Positions 23,973-37,399 of a stretch of 64,000 nucleotides of DNA are shown one piece after another. A model generated the notes under the pieces. The model saw only the letters and a program-made list of their open reading frames with translations, did no database searches and had not been told where the DNA came from. The position numbers were made by a program, and so were the translations under genes. The stretch is taken from assembly GCA_021613535.1 (NCBI GenBank), contig CP075496.1:2604001-2668000 (forward strand), read 5' to 3'. Source of the stretch: Adineta vaga (lineage: Eukaryota > Rotifera). Numbering within the stretch: position 1 is the first letter of the stretch; each line of letters starts with the position of its first letter.

Positions 23973-25604
23973 ACAGGGACATAATCAGCACATTCTGATG
24001 AAATAGTGCTTACTAGGAATTCCTCGTTGACGGAGAATAATTGCAAGCTCCGATCCCAGTCACGAAGAGAATTTCATGGTTACCCACTTCTGTCGAAGTA
24101 GGAAGAAACATTCTGAACTCTCCAGTGTAGCGCGCGTGCAGCCTCGGACATCTAAGGGCATCACAGACCTGTTATTGCTCCATTTCGTGTGGCTTAAAAA
24201 GTGCCACTTATCCTGCTAAGAAGTCTTGAAAAGTCCCTTCGAACTTTAGACTATTTAGTAAGCCGGAGTCTCGTTCGTTATCGAAATTAATCAGACAAAT
24301 CGCTCCACGAACTACGAACGACCATGCACCACCACCCACCTAATCAAGAAAGAGCTCTCAATCTGTCAATCCTAAAAGTGTCCTGGCCGAGTAAGGTTTC
24401 CCGTGTTGAGTCAAATTAGGCCACAGGCTCCACTTCTTGTGTGTCCTTCCGTCAATTCTTTTAAGTTTCAGCTTTGCAACCATACTTCCCCCGGAACCTA
24501 AAAACTTAGATTTCTCGAGATCCGCCAGATGAGTCATATAAATAACCGCATCTAAAAGACAGTTGGCAACGTTTATGGTTTGAACTAGGACGGTATCTAA
24601 TCGTCTTCGAACCTCAAACTTTCGTTCTTGATTAATGAAAACATTCTTGGCGAACGCCTTCGCTGCTGTTCGTCCTGTGGCGATCCAAGAATTTCACCTC
24701 TCACACCACAGTACGTACGCCCCCTCTGATCCTATTAATCATTATCTCAATTTCTAAAACCAACGAAATAAAATCGAGATCTTATTTCATTATTCCATGC
24801 AATATATATAGGCGAAAGCCTGCTTTTAGCACTCTAATTTTCTCAAAGTAAACGTTCTGGCAACTGACGACAATCGATAAAGATCATCGCCAGCCGTCCA
24901 GCAAATGAGGATCTGTTAACCAACATGGCCAGTTAGACCAGCTAGCAACAAATACCCGAAATTCAACTACGAGCTTTTTAAACACAGCAACTTTAGTTTT
25001 CCTTATTGGAGCTGGAATTACCGCGGCTGCTGGCACCAGACTTGCCCTCCAATTGTTAATCGATAACCTGTTTACAGTGTTCCCATTCCGATTGTCAGCC
25101 TAAATAAGACTAACATCGTTATTTCTCTTCACTACCTCCTCGTTTTGAGAGTGGGTAATTTGCGCGCCTGCTGCCTTCCTTGGAAGTGGTCGCCGTTTCT
25201 CAGGCGGCCTCTCCAGAACCAAACCCTGATTCTCTGTACTCGTTACAACCACGGTAGACATATAATGTACCGTCTAAAGTTGATAAGTCAGACACTTGAA
25301 AGATATGTCGTCGACACAAAGGTCATACGATCAACACAAAGTTATTTAGAGTCACCAACAAACAGTTCCGGTTAAAGAACTAGAAGGTTTTGATCTAATA
25401 AAAGCATTCCGATATTACTACCGGAATTGTCGCATGTATTAGCCCAGGCTTTTCCTCGGTTATTCCATTTAGAATTTATGATCAAAGAAAGTTATAGCTG
25501 ATGTAATGAGCCGTACGCAGTTTCACCTTAAACCAGTTCATACTTAGACATGCATGGCTTAATCTTCAAGACAAAGGAAAGCCACCGACAAGATCAATCG
25601 GAAA
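23792..25604 (-). rRNA. 18S rRNA: 18S small-subunit rRNA, unit 1
   Basis: The small-subunit rRNA of the cytoplasmic ribosome, about 1813 nt, a typical metazoan length. The 3' end is fixed by the conserved GGTGAACCTGCGTATGGATC plus ATTA (minus strand). On + the universal sites CGACGGGCGGTGTGTACAAA (near 23952) and ATTACCGCGGCTGCTGGCAC (near 25018) are present. The 5' end is placed at TTTCCGATTGATCTTGTCGG, which replaces the common TACCTGGTTGATCCTGCCAG and is therefore slightly unusual. Confidence 0.93.
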
Positions 25605-26260
25605 GCTTCGTTATATATATATGCATATACAAGAAGATATGTATATGCTTTTTTTCACAACAAGTCAAATGAAATCACTTCATTATGACCAGTGTTTATA
25701 ATATAAATATTACATTTATATTCGTTGTTTCATCGAGACGAAACAAAACCAACCCACATCATAGGAATAAATTCATTCCTGTTTTTAATGCAACTCATTT
25801 ACAAGCATTCAAGCCCAAACTATCAACATATGACCAATTATTGAAAACTGATCAACAAGATGTTAGTTTATATATGTGTGTGCGTAAGTTGAAACATTTT
25901 CAACCGCATTCACTTCTTTGCCATTCGTGATGCATTTTGTTTGCAATTAGTTCGTTTTTTTATATGATATTTGTATATGATCATGTGAAAAGTTGACGAA
26001 GCAGCTTCGACAAACTTTTTTTTTCATCATATACAATTTCTTTCATACTGCTAAACAACTGTATCAACACAGTCATACTAGCCGAACCATCGCTTCATCA
26101 CAACATCATCCTCGAGAAACTAGACCATTCTTGTGTCAGTCGAATCTGTACAAAAATTGTTATATCGGAATCGCGTACTACGAGTTTGCTTCATATATAA
26201 CTGAGGAATACGTCAATCCATCTGCTCATTCATTTTTTCATTCACCTACGTCGTTGTATT

Positions 26261-27000
26261 AACTCCATATGTAATACGAAGTAGACTCAATCGATTTGCC
26301 GAATCCATTTTCTATTCAGCTATTTTATTGTAGCAACTTCATATATAATATGAGCTCGAGTTAATCTATTTGCTTGATCATCGTCGTGTCTTCGCGTATT
26401 TCTTTTTCTTTCTGTCTTTCTTTCAACTATATATTATATACTACGACTTGGCGACCGATTCGCTTATTCGTCTTCACACCCTTGTATATTTCTTTTCTTT
26501 CCTGTATACTGTACTATTCTATATTATATATGAAGAGTGGTCAATCGCTTTGCTTATTCGTCTTTGCATTTTTACCTATTTCTTTTCCTTTTCTTTAACC
26601 TCATATTATATATGAAATCCAGTCACTCCATTTGCTTACTCATACTTTTGGATTCAGTTATTTCTCTTACTTACTCTTCATCTTCATACGTAAAATCAAG
26701 CGAAATCAATCCATTTGCTAATTCATTGTCTTCAAATCATGTATTTCGTTTACGCGTTTTGCAACTTCATACTATATATGAAATCAACTACATCTATTAA
26801 CTTACTCGTTTTCTTGTATTCAGCTAAAACTTTGGTTTTCTCTTCAATTTCATATCATATATAAAATCCAGTCAGTCGATTTACTTATTGATTCTTTCGT
26901 ATTCAGCTACGTCTTCTCTCTCTGTTATCTTCATATAAAATATCGAATCGAGTCAATTCATTTGTCTGTTCATTTTCCTACATTTTCCTATTCTTTTTTT
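26261..27000 (-). repeat. Degenerate spacer subrepeats (about 9 copies, 75-92 bp each), between units 1 and 2
   Basis: Each subrepeat has a near-palindromic core like TTCATATTATATATGAA (cores near 26262, 26336, 26425, 26518, 26600, 26677, 26762, 26848 and 26928), followed by a variable block rich in CAATC, GCTTATTC and T/C runs. Spacer subrepeats near the pol I promoter often act as enhancers or spacer promoters in other animals; here that is inference. Confidence 0.6.
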
Positions 27001-29228
27001 TCGCTGTCAATCGACATTATATCGAATATAAAATTGAAGCAATTTATTTACTAAATCGGTTTTCATCAATAAGCTAATTGATTCGTTTCAATTGTATACT
27101 TTGGATGAAATGATGTATCTTATTATGTCAGAGTAAGTATACGTATCTAGATTTCATACATATGACAGATAATAGAAGTCGTTCTCTTCTTCTCGTTAAA
27201 TAAGTAAAAAAAAAAGAAATAGTCACACAGTCAAGCATTGATTTGTTTTTCGAAATTTTACTTTTTTTTTCGCACATCATATGTCTATTTTGATCTTCTT
27301 TCATTTGCAATTTATATAAATTCTGAAAGTAAGTAAAGTTATTTTCTTAACGTTCTCTCATTCATCGATTCATTTGATTCTTCGTTTCATTTATTTTGAT
27401 TTTAATTTTCAAATAGATAATACAATGAAACAAATCGATATCAAATCATTCGTTTTATTCTATTGCTGGTTATAGATGTCATTCGATGAAATATTCTTAT
27501 TTCATTCGATCGAGAAATGAATAAAATAATCGAATCGAATCGAATCGAATTTTCTTCATTCAATTCAATTCACTTTCTTTAGTTTTTTTCTTATTCAATT
27601 TCATTATATTTCTTTTCTTTTCACATATTCATTTGAAATATTGTATACTTCTATGTTTATCATCATACAATCGAGAAAATCTCTCTTCTATTCTGATTTC
27701 ATGATTTCATACATTCTCCAGATGATTACATATATATGAATAAAGTAGAACTATCGTATTTGTTAACTTGATTTCTTCTATAATATCAATCATAAAATTA
27801 GCATCTTTATGAGAAAAGATATGTTTTTCCATAAATCTTCATGGATTTGGTATTCAAGCATATTTTCTCCTTATTAATTTTATAAATATATATGACATTT
27901 CAATTTTGACATTTGTTTTATTTTCGTTTTCTATATCATATTCAATCAAAGATAATATATTCGTCATACACATTTAGCTGTTATATTCAATTGATATAGG
28001 TAATTTTAACAAAAATTTTAACATTCGATCTTCATTCTCATCATTTATCTACATGTATTTAGATCCTAATTTCATTTTACATGCTTGGGAAAATTCAAAA
28101 TGACATTTATTCATATGTGTATAGTTTACGAATCGAATTCCCTTCAAATGTTGAATATTTGTTCATTTTGAGAAAATATAAACTTTTCATATTCATTCAT
28201 ACAAGATACTATTGCTATACAATATGAAAGTTATTGAAAACGATTTTATATTGAGCAAGAATCGATCAAGATGACACAACAGATCGATATTTATATCGTA
28301 GAAATGTATAGAATGAGAATGAAAAGTTTCAACATATTTATTGGATGGATATGTTCGTGAACAAAATGTTACTTAATTTAGACGAAATTGAATGAAAATG
28401 ACGTTGAAACATGTATGATTTTGGTTTTTCTATTTCATATCCTATGAATAGGAATTAATATAATCGAAAGTTACATGTCAACAATGTGTATAAGCGTATA
28501 GAGAGGAGAATTTTTAAATGGTCTACTATCTATTTGTATACACCCTCAAGTAAACATCGAAAATCATTTGAATTCTTAGATACAAGATGTATGTTTTTAT
28601 TTTTTGTTTGAAGATATCTATATTCATCTATGTTGTTAAATTATTGATAACAAGAGTAAATGAATTCGAATAGAATGAACATCAAACAGAAATAATATCT
28701 GTTAGTAATGATGATTTCATATCATATGTATTTCATAATATGACATGTGTCTATGATTTTGATTCATATGTACTACATATCTACATCTAGGTTGCTTTGT
28801 ATATTGTCGTCATATGTAATCAAGATGATTTTTCCATTGTTAAGATTTAATAAATAAAATGAAAAACGTAGAGAAACTGATTTTTAACATCTTAAGTTCG
28901 ATTGAAAGAAGACATGAAAATGAACTATTTCAATGTGTTATTTTACTGAATGTATGCGTTTTTCTTGATTAACAAAAGACTTCTCTTGACCTGATATACT
29001 ACTAGTTCGCGTTGTAGTCTTTTTTTCTTACAATTTATTCATGTAATATTAATTCATTTGGATATTATTCATACATAGAATAAAATATCAAATAGCTTTG
29101 AATAAAAGATTCTTTCCTTTTCGTACATGAATGCATATATGTATGTGTTGATATTGACAATGCGATGACTTATATTATTTCTATTTCGTTTGTGTTTCTA
29201 TAAGACATATTCATGAAATTGTGAAATT

Positions 29229-29277
29229 TAAAATGCAAATGTCGTCTATATAGAACTGAAGTCTATCGAATCAGCAT
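29229..29277 (-). repeat. Spacer copy of 28S 3'-end hairpin, unit 2
   Basis: Same sequence as 18829-18877; its partner is at 29706-29750. Confidence 0.8.
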
Positions 29278-29705
29278 TTCTATTTCATTATTCATATTGA
29301 TAATGACGATGGGATTAATGATATATATGTTCAATATAAAGAAAGAGAACATCAAATCAATATTTCGATATGATATATGATACTGACAATCATCGTTTAT
29401 ATATCGTGCAACATAGACATAGATGATGGTAATGATCAAGTAGAAGACAATATTCTTATATATAAGATACGAAAGATAAGATATACAGTATGTAATTCCA
29501 AGTAAATATTTACTTGAAGTTGTTTGTTCGAAATAGCGTAGCATAGAAGATATATATGTATGTATGTTATGGAAAACATATCAAGATGAATATGAAATTA
29601 TGGAGTGATACATGTTGTTGTTTTTTTTTCTAATCGAAGAATAGAAAAAAACGACTAAGTCATAGAAAATGAATGAATGAATAAGAGAGAAATTATTACT
29701 GATGA

Positions 29706-30164
29706 TAAAATGCAAATGTCGTATAGGACTGAAGCCTATCGAATCAGCATAACATCGAGCAGAAACTCAGCGGATCGCAATGTGGCGGTTGCTCTCACGT
29801 GTACGTTACTCTGTTACTGAAGAAAGTCGTTTACAATCGATTCTAGCCATTAGTGTTGTTTCGACTAAAAATGCATCGTTGCAATCACAATCTCATTTCG
29901 ATTATGACGAGGCAACAATACGGTAGCTTCATTCATATGTTCACTTGATCAACAGTTTGAACATATATAAATGTGCTGACGACAACCAATGTGCCAAAAA
30001 ATCATTGAGTCTAGATCGGATTCCAACTTAGAGGCGTTCAGTTGTAAGCCGTCGGATGGTAGCTTCGCATCATTGTCCTTTCGAACAAATACGTAAACCA
30101 AATGTCCGAACGTACGGTTCCTCTCGTACTAAGTACGATTCCTATATCAATGACAAAATCCAAT

Positions 30165-30217
<53 letters not shown>

Positions 30218-30259
30218 ATTGGTGGGTGAACAATCCAACACTTTGCGAAGTCTGCTTCG

Positions 30260-30297
<38 letters not shown>

Positions 30298-30320
30298 GAC
30301 GTCGCTATGAACGCTTGGCC

Positions 30321-30355
<35 letters not shown>

Positions 30356-30736
30356 TCACCTCTTGCAAAAAACTCGTTAAATCAAAAGGATCGATAGGCC
30401 CGGATTTCTCCGTCTGTATTCGTACTGAAAATCTAAATCAAGCTGACTTATGCCCTTTTACTCAATGTGTGGTTTCTGTCCGCACTGAGTCAACTTTTGG
30501 ACACCTACGTTAACATTTGATAGATGTACCGCCCCAGCCAAACTCCCCACCTGTCTCTTTCCTTGAAGCAGATCACGTTGATACAAGTATCGACGTTTGT
30601 CACTCAAACACTGGATGTAAAATCCAATCTCTGTATAACCAAGTAAGTAAAGAAACAATGAAAATAATGGTGTTTCATTGACGTGTTGCCACTCCCATCT
30701 ACGCTACACTTTTCAAGTCTCTTTACGAAGACAGAT

Positions 30737-30770
<34 letters not shown>

Positions 30771-30777
30771 ATTGAAG

Positions 30778-30819
<42 letters not shown>

Positions 30820-30829
30820 CAGGGACAGT

Positions 30830-30889
<60 letters not shown>

Positions 30890-30891
30890 AG

Positions 30892-30929
<38 letters not shown>

Positions 30930-33129
30930 ATTTGAATTTCTTCACGTTAACATTCAGAGCACTGGGCAGAAATCACTTTGCGTCAACACCAAGTTTTCCG
31001 GCCAATCGCAAAGCTCTGTTTTAATTAGACAGTCGGATTCCCCTAGACGCAGCGAGTTCTAAGTTTGCTATTAAACGATGTCCGAAGTAATACGACCCGC
31101 AAGCGAACCGCATACCGTAGCAAAACGATTCCACAGCAAGACAAGCCACTAGTCCGAACGATCAGACACATTGCTGCATCCGAAAGCTCAGCTCCAATAG
31201 CAAGTCTACTGCTTTATCATCAAGCCCGAACACCCTAGCACTTAGAGCCAATCGTTATCCCGAAGTTGCCGATCGATTTTGCCGACTTCCCTTGTGCTAC
31301 CTTGTTCTAATTGACTAGAGGCTTTTCACCTTGGAGACCTGATGCGGTTTAGAGTACAGATAAGTGCGAAATTGAATATCTCGCTCAAATTTTCAAGGAT
31401 CACAAATGATGCACCGAGGAAGTAGCAAGAACGGCTACTCTTTACCTTCATTTGAACCCTATCTCCAGTTGAACTGATTCCAGGGTCGTCTGATGAAGTA
31501 ACAAAGAAGAGAAAACTCTTTCCAGGACCACTTGTGATGTATTTGAGCTTGTTTGTGTTACCACATATGTTTGACACGAAATCAAACAATCTCCGACACT
31601 TAGTACAAGAATATTAACTTGTTTCCTTTCGATTTGATGGAATATAAATATGATATGAATATAGATATTCCTCGTTCGGAACCCTCTTTCGAGCGCATCT
31701 TAGGACTGACTGACCCATGTCCAATAGCTGTTCACATGGAACCTTTCTCCACGTCAGTCTTCAAAGTTCTCATTTGAATAGTTGCTACTACCACTAAGAT
31801 CTGTACATATGACTGCTCAAGCCACACTCACGTGTTAGCCTTCGACGCAACCATATCAACCGTCCTACTTGTTACGACATGATGTCCGTTAATGGCTTGT
31901 TGTATCGTAACAGTCAAGTATAAGAGGCTCGCTCGAGCGCCATCCATTTTTAGGACTAGTCGATTCGGCAGGTGAGTTGTTACACACTCCTTAACGGATT
32001 CCGACTTCCATGGCCACCGTCCTGCTGTCTATATCGACCAACACCTTTTATGGTATCTGATGAGCGAGACCATCTGGCTCTTTATCTTGACGTTTTGTGC
32101 ATCCAACAGCCCAGTTCTGCTTACCAAAAATGGCCCACTTGGCACTCACATTCGCTGTTCATTCTCAATGAAGTAGAAAAATGAACTTCATACCCATTTA
32201 AAGTTTGTCAATAGGTTGAGCGTATTTTACGCCCAATGCCTCTAAACATTCGCTTTACCGGATATAACTGTGAAAATTGAATGCCAGCTATCCTGAGGGA
32301 AACTTCGGACGGAACCAGCTACTAGATGGTTCGATTAGTCTTTCGCCCCTTAACGCATGTTTGACGATCGATTTGCACGTCAGAACCGCTACGAACTTCC
32401 ACCAGGGTTTCCCCTGGCTTCATTCTACACACGTTAAGTTCACCATCTTTCGGGTCTCATTGCATATACTCTTACTAAGCTCTTTGCCAGCGGCAATAGA
32501 ACCTGTCAGTGTTGCGTTCATTGTCATGATTTGCACCAGATGACAGAAATCACACTTCAAACATTGCAAGAATGTTCTTTACTTTCATTACGAGCAAGGC
32601 TTTTCATACAGCCGAACTCTTGCACATGCAGTGAACTCCTTAGACCGTGTTTCAAGACGGGTCGAATAACTCGGCATTCAAAACTCCTGTTGACTTGCCG
32701 ATTTCATTGACAGCCACAAAACATTAGGCATTGACAATGAATAAAACTAATATTGTTTAGATATTAGTTACTCATGTAACACAAACAATGCTCATGGCGT
32801 GCCGTACTCGAAAGTACTGAAATCAAAGAACACGTCAGTTTACCTATAACGCCAAGTCGAATTTGTTATTTATGCAAGTCATATTTTTAACACGACTAAA
32901 AGTCGCTACCAAAATAGACTGATTCGACTAGCTGTAATGTTATAGATCCAGGTTCAGTTAATACTTTGAAAATGCATCCGATTCTAGGCAAGAACATATC
33001 AATGGACTGTTGAAGTTCCAAATCAACATGTATTACCATCATATAGAAATCGAATTGAATCCAAAGTAATCTGATGAATGCGGCCATTCGTTTTCTTCTG
33101 TACGGTTTTACGTACTATTTAACTCTCTC

Positions 33130-33180
<51 letters not shown>

Positions 33181-33524
33181 GTTATAATATTTAGCTTTGG
33201 AACAAGTTTACGTCCCACGTTGGCGTAGCAATCTCAAACTACGCTACTCGAAAGGTAGACAATGTACGGCACAGAACTATTCGTGATTATAGGACTAGCA
33301 CCTTCTATGGTTAAAGCCCTGATCAAAGGAACTCACACGAACAGGCACCATACAGTAGTTACCCCAAATGCTACAATGCATGTCAGAAGTAAATCTAACA
33401 CGCTTCAGCAATGAGCTTTTGCCGGTTCATTCGCCATTACTAAGGCAATCTCAGTTGATTTCTTTTCCTTTGCTTATTAATATGCTTAAGTTCAGCAAGT
33501 ATTCTAATTTGACTTCAGCTTGAA
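29706..33524 (-). rRNA. 28S rRNA: 28S large-subunit rRNA, unit 2
   Basis: Near-identical to unit 1; differs by single-base indels (for example near 31626, 32110 and 33150) that look like consensus errors. The R9 and R2 target sites are both uninterrupted. Confidence 0.9.
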
Positions 33525-33815
33525 ATGTGAAAATAAATGGATAAGTATATATTACACACATATTTATGTTACAAAGTCATTCTGTTGCATGTTGATTATC
33601 AGTAACATGGATATGATAAAGATTTCTCATGTTATGACAGTTCACACAATAAAATTCATTTGTGTATGTGTATAACTCCGTTTTATACGTATACAACATT
33701 ATATAGAAATCTATATAATGATATATGTTATATATGTCTTGCAAGCTAGATAAAGTAATATTATCGAACTTGCCAGCAATTCATTTAGAAAATAAATGAA
33801 TTTGATGTTATGTAA
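33525..33815 (-). other. ITS2, unit 2
   Basis: As in unit 1, with a private change at about 33583-33584 (TCTGTTGC in place of TCGATTGC). Confidence 0.8.
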
Positions 33816-33970
33816 ACAAGACTGAAGCAAATTTAGCCTCGACTAATGTCTTGGCTGCTAGATGCGTTCGAGTTATTCATGCTCAATGTGTCCTGCAATT
33901 CGCATTGCTTTCTCGCACTTTGCTGCGCTCTTCATCGAATAACGAGCCGAGTGATCCACCGTACAGAATT
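33816..33970 (-). rRNA. 5.8S rRNA: 5.8S rRNA, unit 2
   Basis: Identical to the unit 1 copy over the parts compared; same hallmark motif. Confidence 0.9.
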
Positions 33971-34190
33971 ATTTTTTTTTGTTTCTGTATATGTATACAA
34001 TTCGATTCATATTCAATGACAAACAACAATGATTTGTTGAATGGAAAAGTTTGAAACAAGTCACAGTTTTGAATATACTATGACTTGTTAGTTACATAAT
34101 GGTGCGACACAATCATCACACATGTAATATGTATGATGATCGTGCGAAGTTAGAAGTTTTGTTTATGATTGGAAATCAATCATAGAACGG
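33971..34190 (-). other. ITS1, unit 2
   Basis: Same sequence and hairpins as unit 1. Confidence 0.8.
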
Positions 34191-34336
34191 TAATGATCCA
34201 TACGCAGGTTCACCTACGAATACCTTGTTACGACTTTTACTTCCTCTAAATGATCCAGTTTGAGCATCTTTTCGATAAAAACCGAACGACCCGAGAGCCG
34301 CTCGGAAAACCAAGCCGAAGATCTCACTAAAACATT

Positions 34337-34371
<35 letters not shown>

Positions 34372-36004
34372 ACAGGGACATAATCAGCACATTCTGATGA
34401 AATAGTGCTTACTAGGAATTCCTCGTTGACGGAGAATAATTGCAAGCTCCGATCCCAGTCACGAAGAGAATTTCATGGTTACCCACTTCTGTCGAAGTAG
34501 GAAGAAACATTCTGAACTCTCCAGTGTAGCGCGCGTGCAGCCTCGGACATCTAAGGGCATCACAGACCTGTTATTGCTCCATTTCGTGTGGCTTAAAAAG
34601 TGCCACTTATCCTGCTAAGAAGTCTTGAAAAGTCCCTTCGAACTTTAGACTATTTAGTAAGCCGGAGTCTCGTTCGTTATCGAAATTAATCAGACAAATC
34701 GCTCCACGAACTACGAACGACCATGCACCACCACCCACCTAATCAAGAAAGAGCTCTCAATCTGTCAATCCTAAAAGTGTCCTGGCCGAGTAAGGTTTCC
34801 CGTGTTGAGTCAAATTAGGCCACAGGCTCCACTTCTTGTGTGTCCTTCCGTCAATTCTTTTAAGTTTCAGCTTTGCAACCATACTTCCCCCGGAACCTAA
34901 AAACTTAGATTTCTCGAGATCCGCCAGATGAGTCATATAAATAACCGCATCTAAAAGACAGTTGGCAACGTTTATGGTTTGAACTAGGACGGTATCTAAT
35001 CGTCTTCGAACCTCAAACTTTCGTTCTTGATTAATGAAAACATTCTTGGCGAACGCCTTCGCTGCTGTTCGTCCTGTGGCGATCCAAGAATTTCACCTCT
35101 CACACCACAGTACGTACGCCCCCTCTGATCCTATTAATCATTATCTCAATTTCTAAAACCAACGAAATAAAATCGAGATCTTATTTCATTATTCCATGCA
35201 ATATATATAGGCGAAAGCCTGCTTTTAGCACTCTAATTTTCTCAAAGTAAACGTTCTGGCAACTGACGACAATCGATAAAGATCATCGCCAGCCGTCCAG
35301 CAAATGAGGATCTGTTAACCAACATGGCCAGTTAGACCAGCTAGCAACAAATACCCGAAATTCAACTACGAGCTTTTTAAAACACAGCAACTTTAGTTTT
35401 CCTTATTGGAGCTGGAATTACCGCGGCTGCTGGCACCAGACTTGCCCTCCAATTGTTAATCGATAACCTGTTTACAGTGTTCCCATTCCGATTGTCAGCC
35501 TAAATAAGACTAACATCGTTATTTCTCTTCACTACCTCCTCGTTTTGAGAGTGGGTAATTTGCGCGCCTGCTGCCTTCCTTGGAAGTGGTCGCCGTTTCT
35601 CAGGCGGCCTCTCCAGAACCAAACCCTGATTCTCTGTACTCGTTACAACCACGGTAGACATATAATGTACCGTCTAAAGTTGATAAGTCAGACACTTGAA
35701 AGATATGTCGTCGACACAAAGGTCATACGATCAACACAAAGTTATTTAGAGTCACCAACAAACAGTTCCGGTTAAAGAACTAGAAGGTTTTGATCTAATA
35801 AAAGCATTCCGATATTACTACCGGAATTGTCGCATGTATTAGCCCAGGCTTTTCCTCGGTTATTCCATTTAGAATTTATGATCAAAGAAAGTTATAGCTG
35901 ATGTAATGAGCCGTACGCAGTTTCACCTTAAACCAGTTCATACTTAGACATGCATGGCTTAATCTTCAAGACAAAGGAAAGCCACCGACAAGATCAATCG
36001 GAAA
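34191..36004 (-). rRNA. 18S rRNA: 18S small-subunit rRNA, unit 2
   Basis: One base longer than unit 1, from an extra A in the run near 35377; otherwise the same. Confidence 0.93.
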
Positions 36005-36659
36005 GCTTCGTTATATATATATGCATATACAAGAAGATATGTATATGCTTTTTTTCACAACAAGTCAAATGAAATCACTTCATTATGACCAGTGTTTATA
36101 ATATAAATATTACATTTATATTCGTTGTTTCATCGAGACGAAACAAAACCAACCCACATCATAGGAATAAATTCATTCCTGTTTTTAATGCAACTCATTT
36201 ACAAGCATTCAAGCCCAAACTATCAACATATGACCAATTATTGAAAACTGATCAACAAGATGTTAGTTTATATATGTGTGTGCGTAAGTTGAAACATTTT
36301 CAACCGCATTCACTTCTTTGCCATTCGTGATGCATTTTGTTTGCAATTAGTTCGTTTTTTTATATGATATTTGTATATGATCATGTGAAAAGTTGACGAA
36401 GCAGCTTCGACAAACTTTTTTTTCATCATATACAATTTCTTTCATACTGCTAAACAACTGTATCAACACAGTCATACTAGCCGAACCATCGCTTCATCAC
36501 AACATCATCCTCGAGAAACTAGACCATTCTTGTGTCAGTCGAATCTGTACAAAAATTGTTATATCGGAATCGCGTACTACGAGTTTGCTTCATATATAAC
36601 TGAGGAATACGTCAATCCATCTGCTCATTCATTTTTTCATTCACCTACGTCGTTGTATT

Positions 36660-37399
36660 AACTCCATATGTAATACGAAGTAGACTCAATCGATTTGCCG
36701 AATCCATTTTCTATTCAGCTATTTTATTGTAGCAACTTCATATATAATATGAGCTCGAGTTAATCTATTTGCTTGATCATCGTCGTGTCTTCGCGTATTT
36801 CTTTTTCTTTCTGTCTTTCTTTCAACTATATATTATATACTACGACTTGGCGACCGATTCGCTTATTCGTCTTCACACCCTTGTATATTTCTTTTCTTTC
36901 CTGTATACTGTACTATTCTATATTATATATGAAGAGTGGTCAATCGCTTTGCTTATTCGTCTTTGCATTTTTACCTATTTCTTTTCCTTTTCTTTAACCT
37001 CATATTATATATGAAATCCAGTCACTCCATTTGCTTACTCATACTTTTGGATTCAGTTATTTCTCTTACTTACTCTTCATCTTCATACGTAAAATCAAGC
37101 GAAATCAATCCATTTGCTAATTCATTGTCTTCAAATCATGTATTTCGTTTACGCGTTTTGCAACTTCATACTATATATGAAATCAACTACATCTATTAAC
37201 TTACTCGTTTTCTTGTATTCAGCTAAAACTTTGGTTTTCTCTTCAATTTCATATCATATATAAAATCCAGTCAGTCGATTTACTTATTGATTCTTTCGTA
37301 TTCAGCTACGTCTTCTCTCTCTGTTATCTTCATATAAAATATCGAATCGAGTCAATTCATTTGTCTGTTCATTTTCCTACATTTTCCTATTCTTTTTTT
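36660..37399 (-). repeat. Degenerate spacer subrepeats, between units 2 and 3
   Basis: Copy of the 26261-27000 block, with the same number of degenerate units. Confidence 0.6.

Larger units (their letters stand above)
25605..29705 (-). other. Complete intergenic spacer with 5' ETS, between units 1 and 2
   Basis: In transcription direction of unit 1 this is upstream of 18S: it should contain the unit-1 pol I promoter and 5' ETS at its left end, and the downstream region of unit 2's 28S at its right end. Visible: an inverted repeat GCATATAC/GTATATGC just before 18S (about 25622-25649), a near-perfect palindrome around 25993-26014, the subrepeats at 26261-27000, the (GAATC)n run at about 27529-27549, and the duplicated 28S-end hairpin at 29229-29277. 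No coding region; frames of 60-95 codons are chance and recur because the spacer recurs. Confidence 0.8.

Noticed and set aside
26370-26800. Overlapping Phe/Ser/Leu-rich frames in the spacer that look like membrane proteins
   Set aside because: They are translations of T/C-rich degenerate subrepeats and overlap one another in different frames.
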